Below are positions 49,955 through 63,686 of a DNA stretch of 64,000 nucleotides, in pieces; the stretch's first letter is position 1, and each line of letters starts with the position of its first letter. Origin of the DNA: Solenopsis invicta (lineage: Eukaryota; Arthropoda; Insecta; Hymenoptera; Formicidae). A program made the translations under genes and the position numbers. Under the pieces are notes generated by a model, which ran no database searches, was not told where the DNA came from, and saw only the letters and a program-made list of their open reading frames with translations. The stretch is taken from the NCBI RefSeq assembly GCF_016802725.1, contig NC_052673.1, positions 8,071,037 to 8,135,036 of the forward strand, written 5' to 3'.

Positions 49955-52102
49955 CGCGCGCGCGCACATTACAACCAATTTTCCAATAGTAATAAACTTT
50001 AATTTTGTAATTATGAGATAAAAATTATGATTCTAAAATAATTATTTTAATGACTTACATTTTGTGATCCTGATCTCTGGAAAATGCACAGAATACTTTC
50101 AGATTATTTGTACTTGATAAACGTTCGAAATCTTCCTTGCAATGATAATCCTTATTTTCATTCCTGCATCCAAAAAATAGGACAGATTCTGTCAATTTTT
50201 TTTCTTTTTTCGCTCTTTCTAAAAGTAAAGATCTAAACGGTGCTACTCCAGTTCCAGGACCAATTAAAATCATCGGTTTTTCATTGTCAAATCGAAAAGT
50301 TCCTCTCTGCAGCCAAAATATCACTTTGTCATTATTTTTTAAATTTGCCAGCCACTTTGAACATAACCCAAATCTTGGCTCCACCAATCTAGTTTTAAAC
50401 TTGACTATTGCTACCAAAATTTGTACTATATTTGGAGTGTTTTCTAAACTGGAGGCAATGCTATAAGGACGTGGCTTTATGGGTGACATAATTTCAAACA
50501 ATAATTTGATATTTAGTTTACTAGTTGTGTGAGGAAAATCTGTGAGAACCTCCAAAATGTTTCTTCTAGGCCTGTTTATATAATCATAAAGCTCTTCTTG
50601 GCCAATTGGACTAGCAAATTCACACAATTTCTCTTTTTCCAGTTCATTTTCACTAATAAGAGATAAAGTGTGCATAGTAGATCTTCGTGGCTTGAAATTC
50701 AGATCCCAGTATTGCTCAACAATCTCACTCAAAGTTAAATCTTGTTTTAAAACAAACGGAATCTTTATTTCTTTTTCTGATATTCGAATTACCATATCTG
50801 GAAACAATTTTATATTATGTTCGTGTAATATATTAAAGAATCGTTTCACTTGTTCTGCAGTATTTTTCGGTCTAATATAAATAATATCTCCTGGATCATA
50901 CTTAATGTTATCTGCATGGATTGTTATTATTCTAACATCCTGAAAATGGTCTTCGGAAGTAGTTCTTATATTTTCGATTATTTTTCCTATCCTAACATCA
51001 CTATTTATCAATGTTTCTTGTGCATAGATGTCAGTATTTGATTGATACGGACTATCTATTAATTTATTAATATATGTCGGATTTAATTGATTTATTTCTA
51101 TTATTGAAACGTCATATCTTTCAATTATTAAATTTTCTTCATTTATTTTGTCTTCTACAGAAATTTCAAAAATGTCAGCAATTTCTTCCCATAATTTTTT
51201 GATCCAGGGATCAACTACAGCATCAATTCCCAGATTATGCTGATCGTCGGCAAGTCCAATGGATAATAATTCTTTTCCACCTAATTGCGCAAGACGTTTA
51301 TTCAATTTCTTTGCGGCAAAGTTGAATTTTAAATACGAACTATCGCCCAATCCAAGTACGCCATATTTTAGATTTTGAAGCATAGTCACTGGAAGATTTT
51401 TGCGTAATAGATGTCTCCAGAATTGTTTCATGTTGGCTGGAGGGTCTCCTTGTCCAGTTGTTGCAACAACAAAGATGATTAGTTGTTCGGAAGGAAGATT
51501 TTGAATTTCATAATCATCCAGCGACGAGACAGTGCTTTGCAATTCCTTCCTATAAAAATAGAAGGTCAATCTTTATATATTTTTTCTCTTGATTTTAAAT
51601 TTGGATATTCTATATCTTTTAAACTTTAAAATAAGATTATTATATATATTATACATAGATTTTTTCTGCTTTTTACATAACAAAAGAATATAATATATAT
51701 ATTTTAAATATTAAAATGCTATTATTTTTTAAATTAAAAGAAGATATTTTTGTATCTTGGTATAATACAATTCAAAGAGTGTGTAATAAAAAATTCTTTT
51801 ATATCTGAATATTGTTAATTTGAGAAAATCAGGATTGCATCCATAGCAAAGCTATTAAATTATATAGGATAAAGAAAGGACATTAAGTACATAAAAGTGA
51901 ATCACATCTGTTTAAAGTTTGTTTAAAGAGACGAGAGTAGTTTGAGTGCCAGAAATTTTCTCCGAGAAGTTTTATGTGCCAGAGGGGGATAACAACAAAA
52001 CCTTTTGGCGCTCTTCCAGATTTGCTCAGCGACGTCTTGTGCAGTTCCAGTCTCACTTCCGTACAGCACCCGTATCACCATCTTATCCATTTTTGTCATC
52101 AT
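47161..52102 (-). CDS. NDOR1: NADPH-dependent diflavin oxidoreductase 1
   Basis: NDOR1 (yeast Tah18) passes electrons from NADPH through FAD and FMN to CIAPIN1, feeding cytosolic iron-sulfur cluster assembly. Exons 52102-52002, 51549-50059 and 47386-47161 give 605 aa (human 597). Domains: flavodoxin-like FMN domain with GSETGTAQD from residue 15 and ATTGQGDPP and LGLGDSSY after it; FAD-binding domain with RPYSIASS at about 394; NADP-binding domain with GPGTGVAPFRS at about 464 and FFGCRN at about 492; and the C-terminal TETWG typical of the family. The ATG at 52102 is the first in frame; a likely 3' splice site just upstream (exon edge about 52155) suggests a non-coding first exon. Intron 2 (2.7 kb) holds a short tandem repeat and a mariner-like foldback element. 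Head to head with ZRANB1. Confidence 0.96.
48651..48777. repeat. Three tandem units of 41-43 bases in NDOR1 intron 2
   Basis: Units start at 48651, 48694 and 48735; each reads ataaattcaaggtcgcgaat onward with few changes. Confidence 0.85.
49280..49912. mobile_element. Mariner-like foldback MITE (633 bases) in NDOR1 intron 2
   Basis: Ends cagggtgtagaaaaagtacc and its inverse with changes; the inverted arms extend about 90 bases through the block tttcagataaaagttgta. An internal tract holds several gaaagtacc-type repeats. No transposase frame remains. Confidence 0.8.
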
Positions 52103-52155
52103 AATTCTTTCACGTTTGTACTTGAGTAAACTTCTTGGCGATGACAAGCAGTTAG

Positions 52156-53099
52156 CTGAAATATCCTAGCTGATTTGGATGGTAATATCATCATGAACAG
52201 ATAATGTAAAGTATGTAGCTATGTTGAGTTACACATACTTTGTGTATTTAAAACATAGCTATAGCATCAAAAGGGAGAAGAAGGAAGATTATAATGTTGC
52301 TTCTTCAATTTATTCTAAGAACGATTAAGTGTTATAGCTGTGTCTTGTAATTGCATCATCCAAATTATGTCTAGCTGAATGTAAATTCGTAAAGAGGTTT
52401 AATTGCTCCAAATCCTTCAATCATGTCAATTGAAAACACTGTAAAACAAAACACGCAAATCATCATCAATTGCACATTCTTTGCGTTTTATTTATAATTT
52501 TCTATTGTTACATCGACTTAATGTAAATCTCTGAAATATCTCTGAAATATGAAAAATAAAAGTAGTTATAATGAACAAACTCACATTGTTGTAAAGTGGA
52601 TTTAAATGCTGTAAAGTGAAGTGGATCTAAGGAAGTAATATGTTCATATGTTGGAGCAATGTCGTGGGAAAATATTCCGTGATGCGGCAGTCAGCCGGCA
52701 AGTCCGAAACAATCTTGTCAATGAAATGTCAAGGATAAATGTTTAGGCAAAGTGATCCCAGTTGGCAGCGGGTCCGAGATATTTATAAATAAAAAATAGC
52801 TTCGCAAACCGTCGATTGCGCCGATGCGATCATTTTTCCCGCGGTTTTCGAACGAGATCAAGTTCAGTTTCAGTGCGAACTTAAGGACGTGGAGAGTCAA
52901 ATAGAGCGAGTCATATCCAAAGATGACTATGTAAATTTAATTCGTGGACGTCAGTCACGAGAATTGGAGTCGAACTGCCAAGGGTACGCACAAAAAACCG
53001 AATCGACCATTGTTGCTGTTTTTTTGGAATAGATGTCTTAAGGAGTTGAGGATGCAGAGAGTGAAAAAAATGTTTCTTGAATAATTCGTAGTGACTTCG
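52156..53099. other. NDOR1 upstream DNA
   Basis: Moderately AT-rich sequence between a probable NDOR1 5' UTR acceptor (about 52155) and the GC-rich shared promoter block. No coding frame supported; a non-coding first exon may lie here. Confidence 0.4.
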
Positions 53100-54650
53100 A
53101 TCTTGCGACAAGACGGGAAAGTCGCGAGAAATTGCGATTACGCGCCCGGAGCCACGACGCGATTTGAGGTTAGACCAGCCTCGTATGACATAATGGTATC
53201 AACTGGTATCAACAAATCACCTGGGAACGATGACGTCTCCGTTCGAGTGAGCGAAGACTAAATAAAATCATGGGATCTTGTTTTCTTTGCGAGTTTATCG
53301 ATGACTTTGAGCGCGTTTCAAGAGATGGGACGAGAACACGTGGAGTTCGAGGTTAGGTCAGATCTTCCCATACCAATCATAATGAATGACTCAATCGTGC
53401 TTATTATTTGAATGTCTGATTTGTTTTGACTGAGATTATCGCAAATTTATTTTTGCGAAAAGACAGGAAAGCGTGAAAACGATAGGGTAAACGGTGAAAA
53501 CTGAAAGCTAGGTTAGATTATTCATACGCATGTCTCTGATGAAGATATTCGAATCAGGTGATCCAGTTGATTGCCGAAATGCTTGAAATCATTCAGATTA
53601 CGCTTCCAGCGAGAGCCATCGGTGATTTCGTCGTCACGGAACGCGGGCGGGAACAGAGCGCGAGGTTCGATGGTTCGGGATTCAAGGTTAGCCGGGTTAG
53701 CGTGAGTTTGAGGTTAGCCGCGGCGCGCACTCTCGGAATCGTCGCGCCGTGCATTGCGCGCATGCTCCCGTGACGTAACGGTACGGCGTGAAGGGGAGCG
53801 CGAGCGATTGGCAGTACTGACGCCCGTCTGTTTGCGGATGACTGTCAAAACCCACTTCCGCAGGCTAGCGAGCGAGATCGCCGTCGTCGTTGTCACCGCC
53901 GTCGTCGTATTCGCGGAGCAATTCGCCAGCATCGGGTGACGGGCGGAGCAGCACGCCGTGGAGCGCGCGCGAACGCTCGTGGACGATGTCGTGACGCGGT
54001 GACCAGCGGTGACAGCGACTCGCGCTTCTCGTGTCTTCTACCGTGTCTTCGTCGAGACGAGTGAGAAAGAGAAAGGGCAAGAGCGAGAAAAAGAGGGAGG
54101 GAGACATCGCCGCTGTTGTCTTTCCCCTTGTTGCGTCTCGCGATCCGATTTCTCATTGTCGTCTCGTTGTCGGATAATCCCGAAGGAAGGAAGAAAAGAA
54201 GGAAGGGCCCCGAGCATCGCGATCGCGAGATTGATCGTGCGCGTACGTGTGCGTGAGCGAGCGAGCTTAACCTACCTACCTACCTGTCCGTCTCCGTTCC
54301 CGCGAATGCGAGTTGTGCGCTACGAAAACTGCGCGCTCGCTGGTGCATGAATAGTACATGAGTCGACTGGACGGTGCCGATTACGATCTGTGGGATCTCT
54401 CATGGAGGATAGTCGAGTGTGACGGTAGCTGGCGACGTGCGGAGCTCCACAAGGTGGCACGGGATAACATCAAGGTTACCAATTTAACTGCCTAGAGGTA
54501 GTCGCGCGCTTCCTCGACCGTCCGAAAAGTAGGATGAAGCTTTAATTTCCGAAATTTCCGGAATCGTTTTCTACGACCGTCGAGGAGGCCACCTCGACGG
54601 GAGAACCTCTTGCTTCTCGTTTCTCCAGGTTAGGTTTCCTTCAGGTACGT
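53100..54650. promoter_or_regulatory. GC/CpG-rich divergent promoter of NDOR1 and ZRANB1
   Basis: High-GC block rich in CG, with poly-purine tracts near 54060-54220. A strong splice donor (TTCAG|GTACGT) at its right end at 54644 suits the end of a ZRANB1 non-coding first exon; the matching acceptor is at 55341. NDOR1 lies about 1 kb to the left on the other strand. Confidence 0.55.
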
Positions 54651-55641
54651 GAAGAGATATGGAAGATTGCGGTCATGCGGTGCCGCGTGTTCTTCAATTT
54701 CGCGAAGTGTGAACGAAACGAGGCGTTCCAATTTTGAATATTCAAAGTTAGTGTTCTGCCTTCATCAGAATAAAATAATTTATGCAAACTTTATGCTCGA
54801 TGTAGAAGGATTAGAAGCGTGCAAAAAAATGGGGTTAAAAAGAAGGGGTTTGCATTTGAATATTCAACGTTAAATATCTCAAATATCTTTTTAGATTTTG
54901 TATATTATTTTCTATTTTAAAAATATGAGCATGATTCTTGTATATTTAAATCTTTATTTCAATTGTGCTCTTATGTTTTCTATGAAACAAATTAGATGTG
55001 GAATGAAAGGCGAAGGTGCCATTAAAATAAATATAATTTATCAATTAATGTTTCTTTCTTCACTTTGCTTATTTTTTTTCTTTGCAAAGATATCCCATCA
55101 AATGAATCAACTTGATAGCAGAAATTTATTCTTTTTTATTGCTTTTTGAATGTTCTGAGTTTTGAACGTTTTGAGTGTTATCTTTGTAATTTTTCTCCTT
55201 TTCCACATTCAGATAACATTTATTTCATTTTGAACATGAGAAGTGCAAAAACATAATTAAAAGCAATAATATATTTTATCTTATGTATACATTATTATAT
55301 TTTCAATAATATATTTTATATAAATATCTTTCTTTTTTCAGATTCTTCCATCAATGCCCATATTGGCACATCTTTAGCGGTTTTGTTTCATCACAATCAG
55401 ACATAATGTTGATCACATAACGTATACTGGGTTATAAATCATACTTGGACATAAATCTTCGAATAGACTATGCGTTGAGAGGCATAGAAAATTCAACTAG
55501 GATATTTAGGATATTTAATGTCTAGTGTACAATTTGGTGTCATCTTTCAACGGAATATTTTCTTCTGTATCAACAAGTATTGCATCTCTCGCGGCAAAGA
55601 GACTAAACCTCCATTGATTAACTCCTCCATCCATTGAAAAG

Positions 55642-58600
55642 ATGACCAGCAGACTTGAGGAGACAGAACAGAAATGGACTTGCGAATACTGCACTTATGA
55701 GAATTGGCCTTCTTCCTTAAAATGTACCATGTGCAGGGGCGCCAAGCCTCTTTTGGGCGAGGATATTTACCGGCTTCGGGATCCTAGTCCTCAAAGAGGT
55801 TCTTCTAACGTCGCTTCTGGTCCCGTGTCCCAGATAAGCCCTACGGACAATTTCACCTCGCAAAATTACAGCCAGAATTTGCCTTCGGCGGGAAAGTGGG
55901 CTTGCAGCATGTGCACTTATCTTAATTATCAGAATACAACGCGATGCGTACAGTGCAGCAATCGAAAGCCGGTCAATCAGTCTGTTAATTCGTTAGCATC
56001 GAATCTACATGAACATTTAGCACCGTTGCGTTTGGCCGATGGACCACCAAACTCGGGATCGAATTCCCAACTAAATCCCTCGCCGATTAATCTTCATCCG
56101 GAAAGATTGTACAATATGCACCCAGAGAAATGGTCCTGTCATGTATGTACTTATGAGAACTGGCCCAAGGCGACTAAGTGCGTCATGTGCGGTCATCTAA
56201 AGGAGAAGGATAGAAGGGATAAAGGTACACTGGGAAATGTGGGGGTGATTTTACCGAGTCCCGAGAGGGAACATAGTCAACGGGGTTTACCGTCACCTCC
56301 ACATGCACCCTACATTCATCAGACGCAAAGAGAGGATAATTTAGCGATAGGAAGGAGGTACGATTATAACTTATATTTAATATTTCATATTTTTTGTAAA
56401 ATAAATATGAATATTATAACATTAAATATTTGTTAAATACATATAATATATTATACATATATTATAAAAAGAATATATAAATATTTTAGAAAATATTGAA
56501 GGATTGTTGGTATCAATAATTCCGATATTTTATTTAAAAATAAAATGTGTTCTATTCTTTTTTCTTTTAATATAACATAGCGCATATTTGTAACTTGTTT
56601 TTAACTTTTTAGAGGTCCACATAGATATACAGAGAGCCGAAATGATAGTTTGTCAACTCCTCAGTCTCCGAATAACTGTGATTACGAGCGCCGATTAAAG
56701 CAATTAAGACGCCATACCGATTGGTGTTGGTTGAACGCTTGTCTCGGTATTGTCGAGGGTGACAATACCCCTGTTGAAGCTTATCTGGCAAGTGGCGGTG
56801 ATCCTGCGCGCCAATTGACGCATTCTGAGGTTTTGCTCCTCAATAGAAGCAGCGCGTTTGACGTTGGGCACACCTTGGTGCACTTGGCTATTAGGTAGAT
56901 ACAAATAATTTAAATGCTTTATTGAAGCTAAATTGATATTATTATATAAAATACAATCCGTAATGTTAGATTAATAGAATTTTACAATAATAATAAATTG
57001 AGTTTTTCGCAGGTTTCAAAGGGAAGATATTTTAGCAACATTGCTGTCGCAAATTGAAGGCTCGGGCTCGGGAGTGAAAAGGGTACCGAGTTACGTCGCA
57101 CCTGATCTCGCGGTACAGATTCGCCGACATGTCACCAATAGTATACGCTTACGCAAGGGCTCGTTCCCCTGTTATTTCGTTACCGACATGGCCACTTTCG
57201 CGTTGCCAGCCGAGGTTATTATAACATATATTACGATTTAATATAAATTTTAGGTGAAAACTAAATTCTTTAATTCATTAATAGCCAACGTTTCACTTTT
57301 AAGTACTAAATAATCTTTAAATTTCTTTTAAATACTTCTATTTGAAATGTACTGCAATTTTTTGAATTGGTTATATAGAAATGTATATGTGTTATTTTTA
57401 TATTTGAAATTAGATATATATTTTTAGGTTGAAGATCTGCCGAGTATTGTACAAGAGCAGATGTTAGAGGAATTGTTAGATAAGGAAGCTCAACAGCAAT
57501 TGGAAGGCGGTGGTGGCGAACCGCCAGCTCTAAATTGGTCTTTAGAAATTACTGAACGATTAGGTAGTCGTTTACATGCGCTATGGAACCGATCGGCTGG
57601 AGATTGTCTTTTAGATTCTGCTATGCAGGCTACTTGGGGTGTTTTCGATAGAGACAACGCATTAAGGAGAGCGCTTGCTGATACGCTTCAACAAGCTGGA
57701 CAATTGTAAGATTTGTAATTAAGTAAATATATAATGTATAATTTTATTTTTTATAATTGGTTTAATTATTTTCTATATAAATGTCTGTATTAAAATTTGG
57801 ACAGTGATAATGTGCAAATTTATATTTAATGTTAAAATAAAAAAAAAATTAGAAAACAAATTTTCTTTATTTGAAAAAATAATCGGCAAATTAATTGATA
57901 TAATAATAATAATAATAAAAGTTAATAGAGATTTGTTGAAAAAATTATTTAAAATAATTGTATTAAAAGAAATAAAAGAATATTCAACTAATAAATACAT
58001 TTCTTTTGATTATTCAGTTACAAAATGAGTTTATATTTTATACAAAACGTTATTTTTTCAGCTTTTATCCTCGTTGGAGAGAATATGAAGCTTCGCAAGC
58101 ATCTAGAATGTTAGATTTTACTTTAGAAGAAACACAATGGCAAGAAGACTGGGAAAGCTTACTAGCAACGGCCGCTCAACCCGGAAGCGCGTTAGAACAA
58201 TTGCATGTGTTTGCCCTCGCCCATATTTTAAGACGTCCTATTATAGTCTACGGAGTTAAATATGTTAAAAGTTTCCGTGGTGAAGACATAGGTAAATTTA
58301 AGAAAAAAATTGTGTTTTTACTCATTCAATAATTAATAATTTGTATACTTACTAAAATAATTTTACTGAAATATTTATTAATTAAAAATTTTTAATACTT
58401 TAAAAATTTATTAACTTTTCAATTTTCTATCGAATATTTATAATCTTAAATTTATAATTTTTTATTTAATATTTATAATTGAATATAAATAGCATTTGAT
58501 ATAAAGGGCTGTAAAAAGTTTTCAAAGTTTTTAAATTTGCTTTGCATTTTAAAGATTTTTTCAAGACTAACTCAAAAATTAAGATTCTAAGATTTAAGAT

Positions 58601-59379
58601 TCTTTAGAAGTTTTTTTTATGATTTTAAAAGAAACATTTTGTTTTTAAGATTATTGAAATTGGGACAATTTGGGACAACTAATTATTTCTGTTATTTTGT
58701 AGGTTATGCGAGATTTGAGGGCGTTTATCTACCATTGTTATGGGAACCTTCATTTTGCATCCGTTCACCAATCGCATTGGGTTATACCCGTGGTCATTTT
58801 ACGGCGTTGGTTCCAATTGAGCCCTACGCCTCGTCCAGAATACCACCCCTTGCAACCCACGGGGTAGTGAGTGGGAACAACAGTCCCCTCGAGCAGCTAC
58901 AGATCCAGATGCAGACCACCTTTATGCCACTAATGGATCGCGAGCATAAGCTCTTGCCAATACACTTTCTTACGACGGATGAGATTGGTCGCGAGGAATC
59001 TATCTACAAAGAATGGTTAGATGTATGTAGAACTGAAGGCGGAATTCTTGTAGCGCAGCAGAAACTTCACAAGAGACCGCTACTGGTTGCACAAATGTTG
59101 GAAGAGTGGTTGAATCATTATCGTAGATTAGCGTAAGTAATTTATAATTTTCTTTAGTTTCTATTAAAGAATTATATCTGTAAAGTATACACTAGTTTAA
59201 AAAAATAATTCTAATATATAGAATATAAAAATAATTTAAAATTGCAATAAATAATAATAATATGCGATTATAATTTCTTTTTTCTCTCTAAACGTTACAG
59301 TCAAACTAACGAGGCACCTTTCTCGAGACCACCTACATTACAGGATTATAGTAGCGACGGTGATACTGAAGATGAATAG
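55642..59379 (+). CDS. ZRANB1: Ubiquitin thioesterase ZRANB1/TRABID
   Basis: TRABID is an OTU-family deubiquitinase that prefers K29- and K33-linked chains and regulates Wnt and immune signalling in cytosol and nucleus (Drosophila trbd). Exons: 55642-56357, 56613-56894, 57013-57214, 57428-57705, 58062-58291, 58703-59132, 59301-59379; 738 aa (human 708). Three Npl4-type zinc fingers have their cysteine quartets at C14/17/28/31, C88/91/102/105 and C166/169/180/183. Then come a linker, the ankyrin-like AnkUBD (DWCWLNACLGIVEGDNTPVEAYLASGGD), and the OTU domain with catalytic Cys460 in AGDCLLDS and His601 in YTRGHFTAL; the Cys-His spacing matches human C443/H585. The acidic tail ends DGDTEDE. Upstream, a 5' UTR intron is likely, from TTCAG|GTACGT at 54644 to an acceptor at 55341. 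Confidence 0.97.
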
Positions 59380-60281
59380 TGCAGTAATTTTAAGAGAGAA
59401 GTGTTGCGACTGACATGAGAAGCATCTCCATTTCTCACAAGTTTATTCTCGACCGAAAATTATAAAATGGTTAGTATTATAAAACGAAAACTATGCAGTA
59501 CTTTCATGAATAATTCGATACAGAGAAACTTATACTACGTCCATACACTGGCAATGTACCATTTAAAAAAAAATTAAAAATGCTATCATATCGCTATAGT
59601 TGTATCGGTATGGATTTCAAACAAAAATTGTAAAAAAGTTTGAATTAGGATTTACAGACTGTATTAAACTAAAATACATTAATTATTGAGTTACTGCCAT
59701 TGAAAGAAATTCTTTTATAATTAAATTACTATACATTTGTCCGAAATGTTTAGTTATGACATAGCAAAATAATGCCAATTTCGTTGAAAAAATTTTTTTG
59801 TGAAAAAATTATTCTTATTAAATTATTATGATATTAATTTAATTTAAGAAAACTGATATAATAATTTTTATTGTGATGAAACTTGGAAAGAAAATACAAA
59901 TTTAATTTCTTGATAAGAAAAAGAAAATGTTAAATATAATATATATATATATATATATAAATATATATAAGTATGGAGATGTTTAAACAATACATATAAG
60001 TGTTATACAATTCATTGCCAGTGATGATGAGCGAAAGTGAATTGTCGTTTGTTACACATTGTCGAATCGTTTTTGCATAATAATAGAAATTTAATTGTTA
60101 GGCTATTGAAAATAACATTTTTTCACTGATAATTTGTAAAAATATAGTCTCGAAAGAGGAAAAGAATTTGACATTTCCTCTCTCTCAAAGTATCGCGGAA
60201 TTTTGCGGAAATATTCTTACAAATTTTTGAGCGTTCGTTTGTCGCGTTCCATTATAATGACAAACGAAATAATAAGTGTGA
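59380..60281. other. ZRANB1 3' UTR and flank
   Basis: AT-rich sequence after the stop, with several possible AATAAA-like signals; which one is used cannot be told. Confidence 0.4.
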
Positions 60282-60646
60282 TTTAATGGCAGATTTTTTA
60301 GTCGATCTTTCTTCTTTACAAAGAAAGAAAACTTCGACAGATATCAATAATTTTTTTGAATTATTTCGAGATAATTTTAATTTAAAAATTAATTATTCAA
60401 ATATTAATCATCAATCGAAAGTTTCTTATCTTCAATTAGAGTCGATAAATAGATAAGCTTTTTAATAATTGAAAATAAAGAAATTTTCGAATTAGAATTT
60501 GGTGGATGTAAAAAAACATCCAGTCTTTTTTTATCTTTGAAGTTAATAAATCTCCAATAAAGATAATCAAATATATTTTTTATTTTAGTGAGAAATTTTT
60601 ATTTAAATGATATACTTTTTCTTGATTACAAAAATCTGCCACTAAA
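60282..60646. mobile_element. MITE (365 bases) in the ZRANB1 3' region
   Basis: tttaatggcagattttttag at left is mirrored by aaaaatctgccactaaa at right. The interior contains several short hairpins. Confidence 0.65.
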
Positions 60647-63096
60647 GATCGATGTAGAACACCTTGTATAATGATATGAGTTCCGATATATTCCTGAGAT
60701 ACGATCCTTAAGAATAGTAATCTAGAAAAGTCAACAAATTCCGTGTATAATCGTCTTTAAGTCGTTTCACTTGTTAATAACTTAGTGCTGCGCTAAAGAA
60801 ATTAAGCAGCCGAACACAAACGAACAACGATCTGTCCGTTTTTAATGATCGAACTCGCGCGAATCCTAGAGCGTTTATCTCCAATTGTGTATTAATAGGA
60901 AAAAAAATATAACTAACGGACTTATGAAAAACTGTGCTTTTTGCTCTGTAAAGAAAAAAAAGATTTCATTTTTATGCGAGAGATATAATATATTATTATT
61001 TAATAATAATAATATATTAATTTTTCGCGTAAGTGTGGTTCACAATCGTGTTAAATACTGCAGATAACACTATATACGAACTTTTATAAGAAGCGATGAG
61101 GAAGAAATTAAAGAAATGAGTAGCACATACGTTTAAGCGTTAGGATTAGTATCGAATAGCCGATACATAACACGCACTCATTTACTTATACATCTAACGA
61201 CGCATTCTAGCGAATGAACGAGCGATTGTAACAAATCTTCAATCAAAAAAGTACAAAAAATCGCTAGATACGATTCTTCGGAAATGCTTCTTCGTTTTTT
61301 CGACGTAATAATAATAGTTTTCGTTTCATACTATTTAATTTTGACAACAACAACAACAACAACAATGTAGCGTCTAGTCCTTTTGCATATAGCACCACAT
61401 CGCGTTTGTCTTTCTTTTCTAATCATGAATTAATTATTGCGCGAACGGAAGTTATGAACATAATTGAAAAATTAATGAAAGAGATTTGAAAGGATCGAAA
61501 GTAGATCAAGAAACCGGTGTAATTCTCGGATTTCGATTTATCAATTTTCGAAATAGATCTCTGAAAAAAAATGAAAGAATAGATAGATATGAAGTAATAT
61601 AAAATGTAAAATTTTGAACATGATGTGATATGAAAAAGGTTGTATTATTATTATTATTATTAATTTCGACTTACTATTTTTTTGTTTTATTGTTACGCGA
61701 AGTATCACCTCCTTTTCCAATTATCTCACACTTAATCCCAACATATCCTGCCTGTATATCTGTACAAGTTAAAACTTAAAAAAAGAAAAAAAAGGAAGAA
61801 GGTTTTAAATAGTCATGAAGAAATTTGAATTCGATAAGAATAAGCCCGAAGTATAGCGTAGAATATTGGAAGAAAAATTGTTATAAAATATAGGTTTACT
61901 TGAACTTCAGGAACATTTCAAGACTTTGAGTCATTTTTAATTTATTGTACAATGCCAAAAATAAAGTCGAAATATTCCTAAGTAATAATTTATTGTTCTA
62001 ATGCTAAATACTGCGTTATGATTCGAATTTAGATTTATCTTACATTTGTTAATCTACAAACCATTACTTTCAAAATATAGCTATTTAATTAATTTGTTAA
62101 TCAAAGAAGTTTTTTTGTTTTTATTTAAATTACAAAATTATTTGATTAAATTAACGAGTTCTATTAATCATCTATTTATTACAAATAAATTATAGATTAT
62201 GTAAATAAATTATATCTTTCTTTCTCTCTTAGAAAAAAAGAAATCTTGACTGGGATTAATTTTTGCGAAGTCTTCGGTTGTATCCATCGAAATTATATCG
62301 GTTTCTGGATCCCTAATTTTCGAGGAGGCCAACAAGTTCAGTCAATTCCAGTGTCCTGTCTGCGAAAGTGGCAGAAGCGAGGCTTATCGCTATCGTTGTG
62401 ATTGTTAACGTTATATATTACATCGACATATCATTATTGTTATGATAATTATAACGAGCACTGATAATGCATAAATCTGTTACAAGATCAAGATATTTTA
62501 AGTACGAAATTGTATCTTTAGAATGAATTCTATTAATCACAGATTTAAACTGTTCTTATAAATTGTCTTTTTTATCACAAAAATGCGATAATGCTGGCTT
62601 CTGCGTAAAAAAAGAAATGAAAGTAAGGAACTTTCTCTTCATTGATCTTTGATGTTAATTGTTATTAATAATAACGAACTTTTTGTATTAATGTGTAACT
62701 TTTAAATATAATTATCTTGGTTTGGTTTCTAAATATTTAATAATTAGAAATTATTTTATTTATCTCAATTAAATTTAAACAAAGATACTCATTATTAATA
62801 ATAATTGATATCGAGAAAGTTAATTTTGGAGTTAACTATTATTTAATTAATTCTCAAATTAATTTATTACGGGACACGGCAAGTTCTTTCGACAAAATAG
62901 GGAAAAAATGTTAAAAAATAATGAACAATGTTCGACGGAGGTGTTTTCTTCTTGAACAAGTATAGTTTTCTCGATTTCTTGTTGTCAGAATTTACTCTTT
63001 GCAGGTGATAAAGTATAGAGTTTTAAAAATTTATTCTCTAATCGGGAGGCAGAATAGAGAAGTCTATAAATATATAAATATAGATATAAATATAGA

Positions 63097-63157
<61 letters not shown>

Positions 63158-63652
63158 ATATAATATAAATATTATATATGAGATAATATATCGATGTACA
63201 ATAATTCGAAATAACAATTTATTATTATTAATTATTATTATTACAATGATTCTGACGATGATTATTATTATAAATAATAAGAAAACATCGAGGTGTGAAT
63301 CAATAAATGCTGAATTACTTTATGCCATTTTTTTCCTTATTGAAAGAATTTTTCAGGATTTGGTTTTCAGGGTTCAATTTTATGGAGTAAATAAAGATTA
63401 ACTTTTCAACATAATGATTAATGATTTGCTGGAATTATATTTTTTCCAAATATCCTGAAAAGATTCCAAAATTGAAATGTTCTTTAGACAGTTTTAAATG
63501 ATGCCGATCTTTTTCATAAATAGTATTATTGATCTCATGTAAATAGTTTTATTTAATGCTATTTCTTCAATTTAATATTAAGTTAATATTATTTTCTATT
63601 TTTCAATTTCTATATATTTTTTTTAGTTAAATCTCTATTAAGCAAGCCATTA

Positions 63653-63686
<34 letters not shown>

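Noticed and set aside
53558..54350. Open frames of 60-113 codons upstream of ZRANB1
   Set aside because: Same composition effect in a promoter-like block; a better reading is a non-coding first exon with a donor at 54644.
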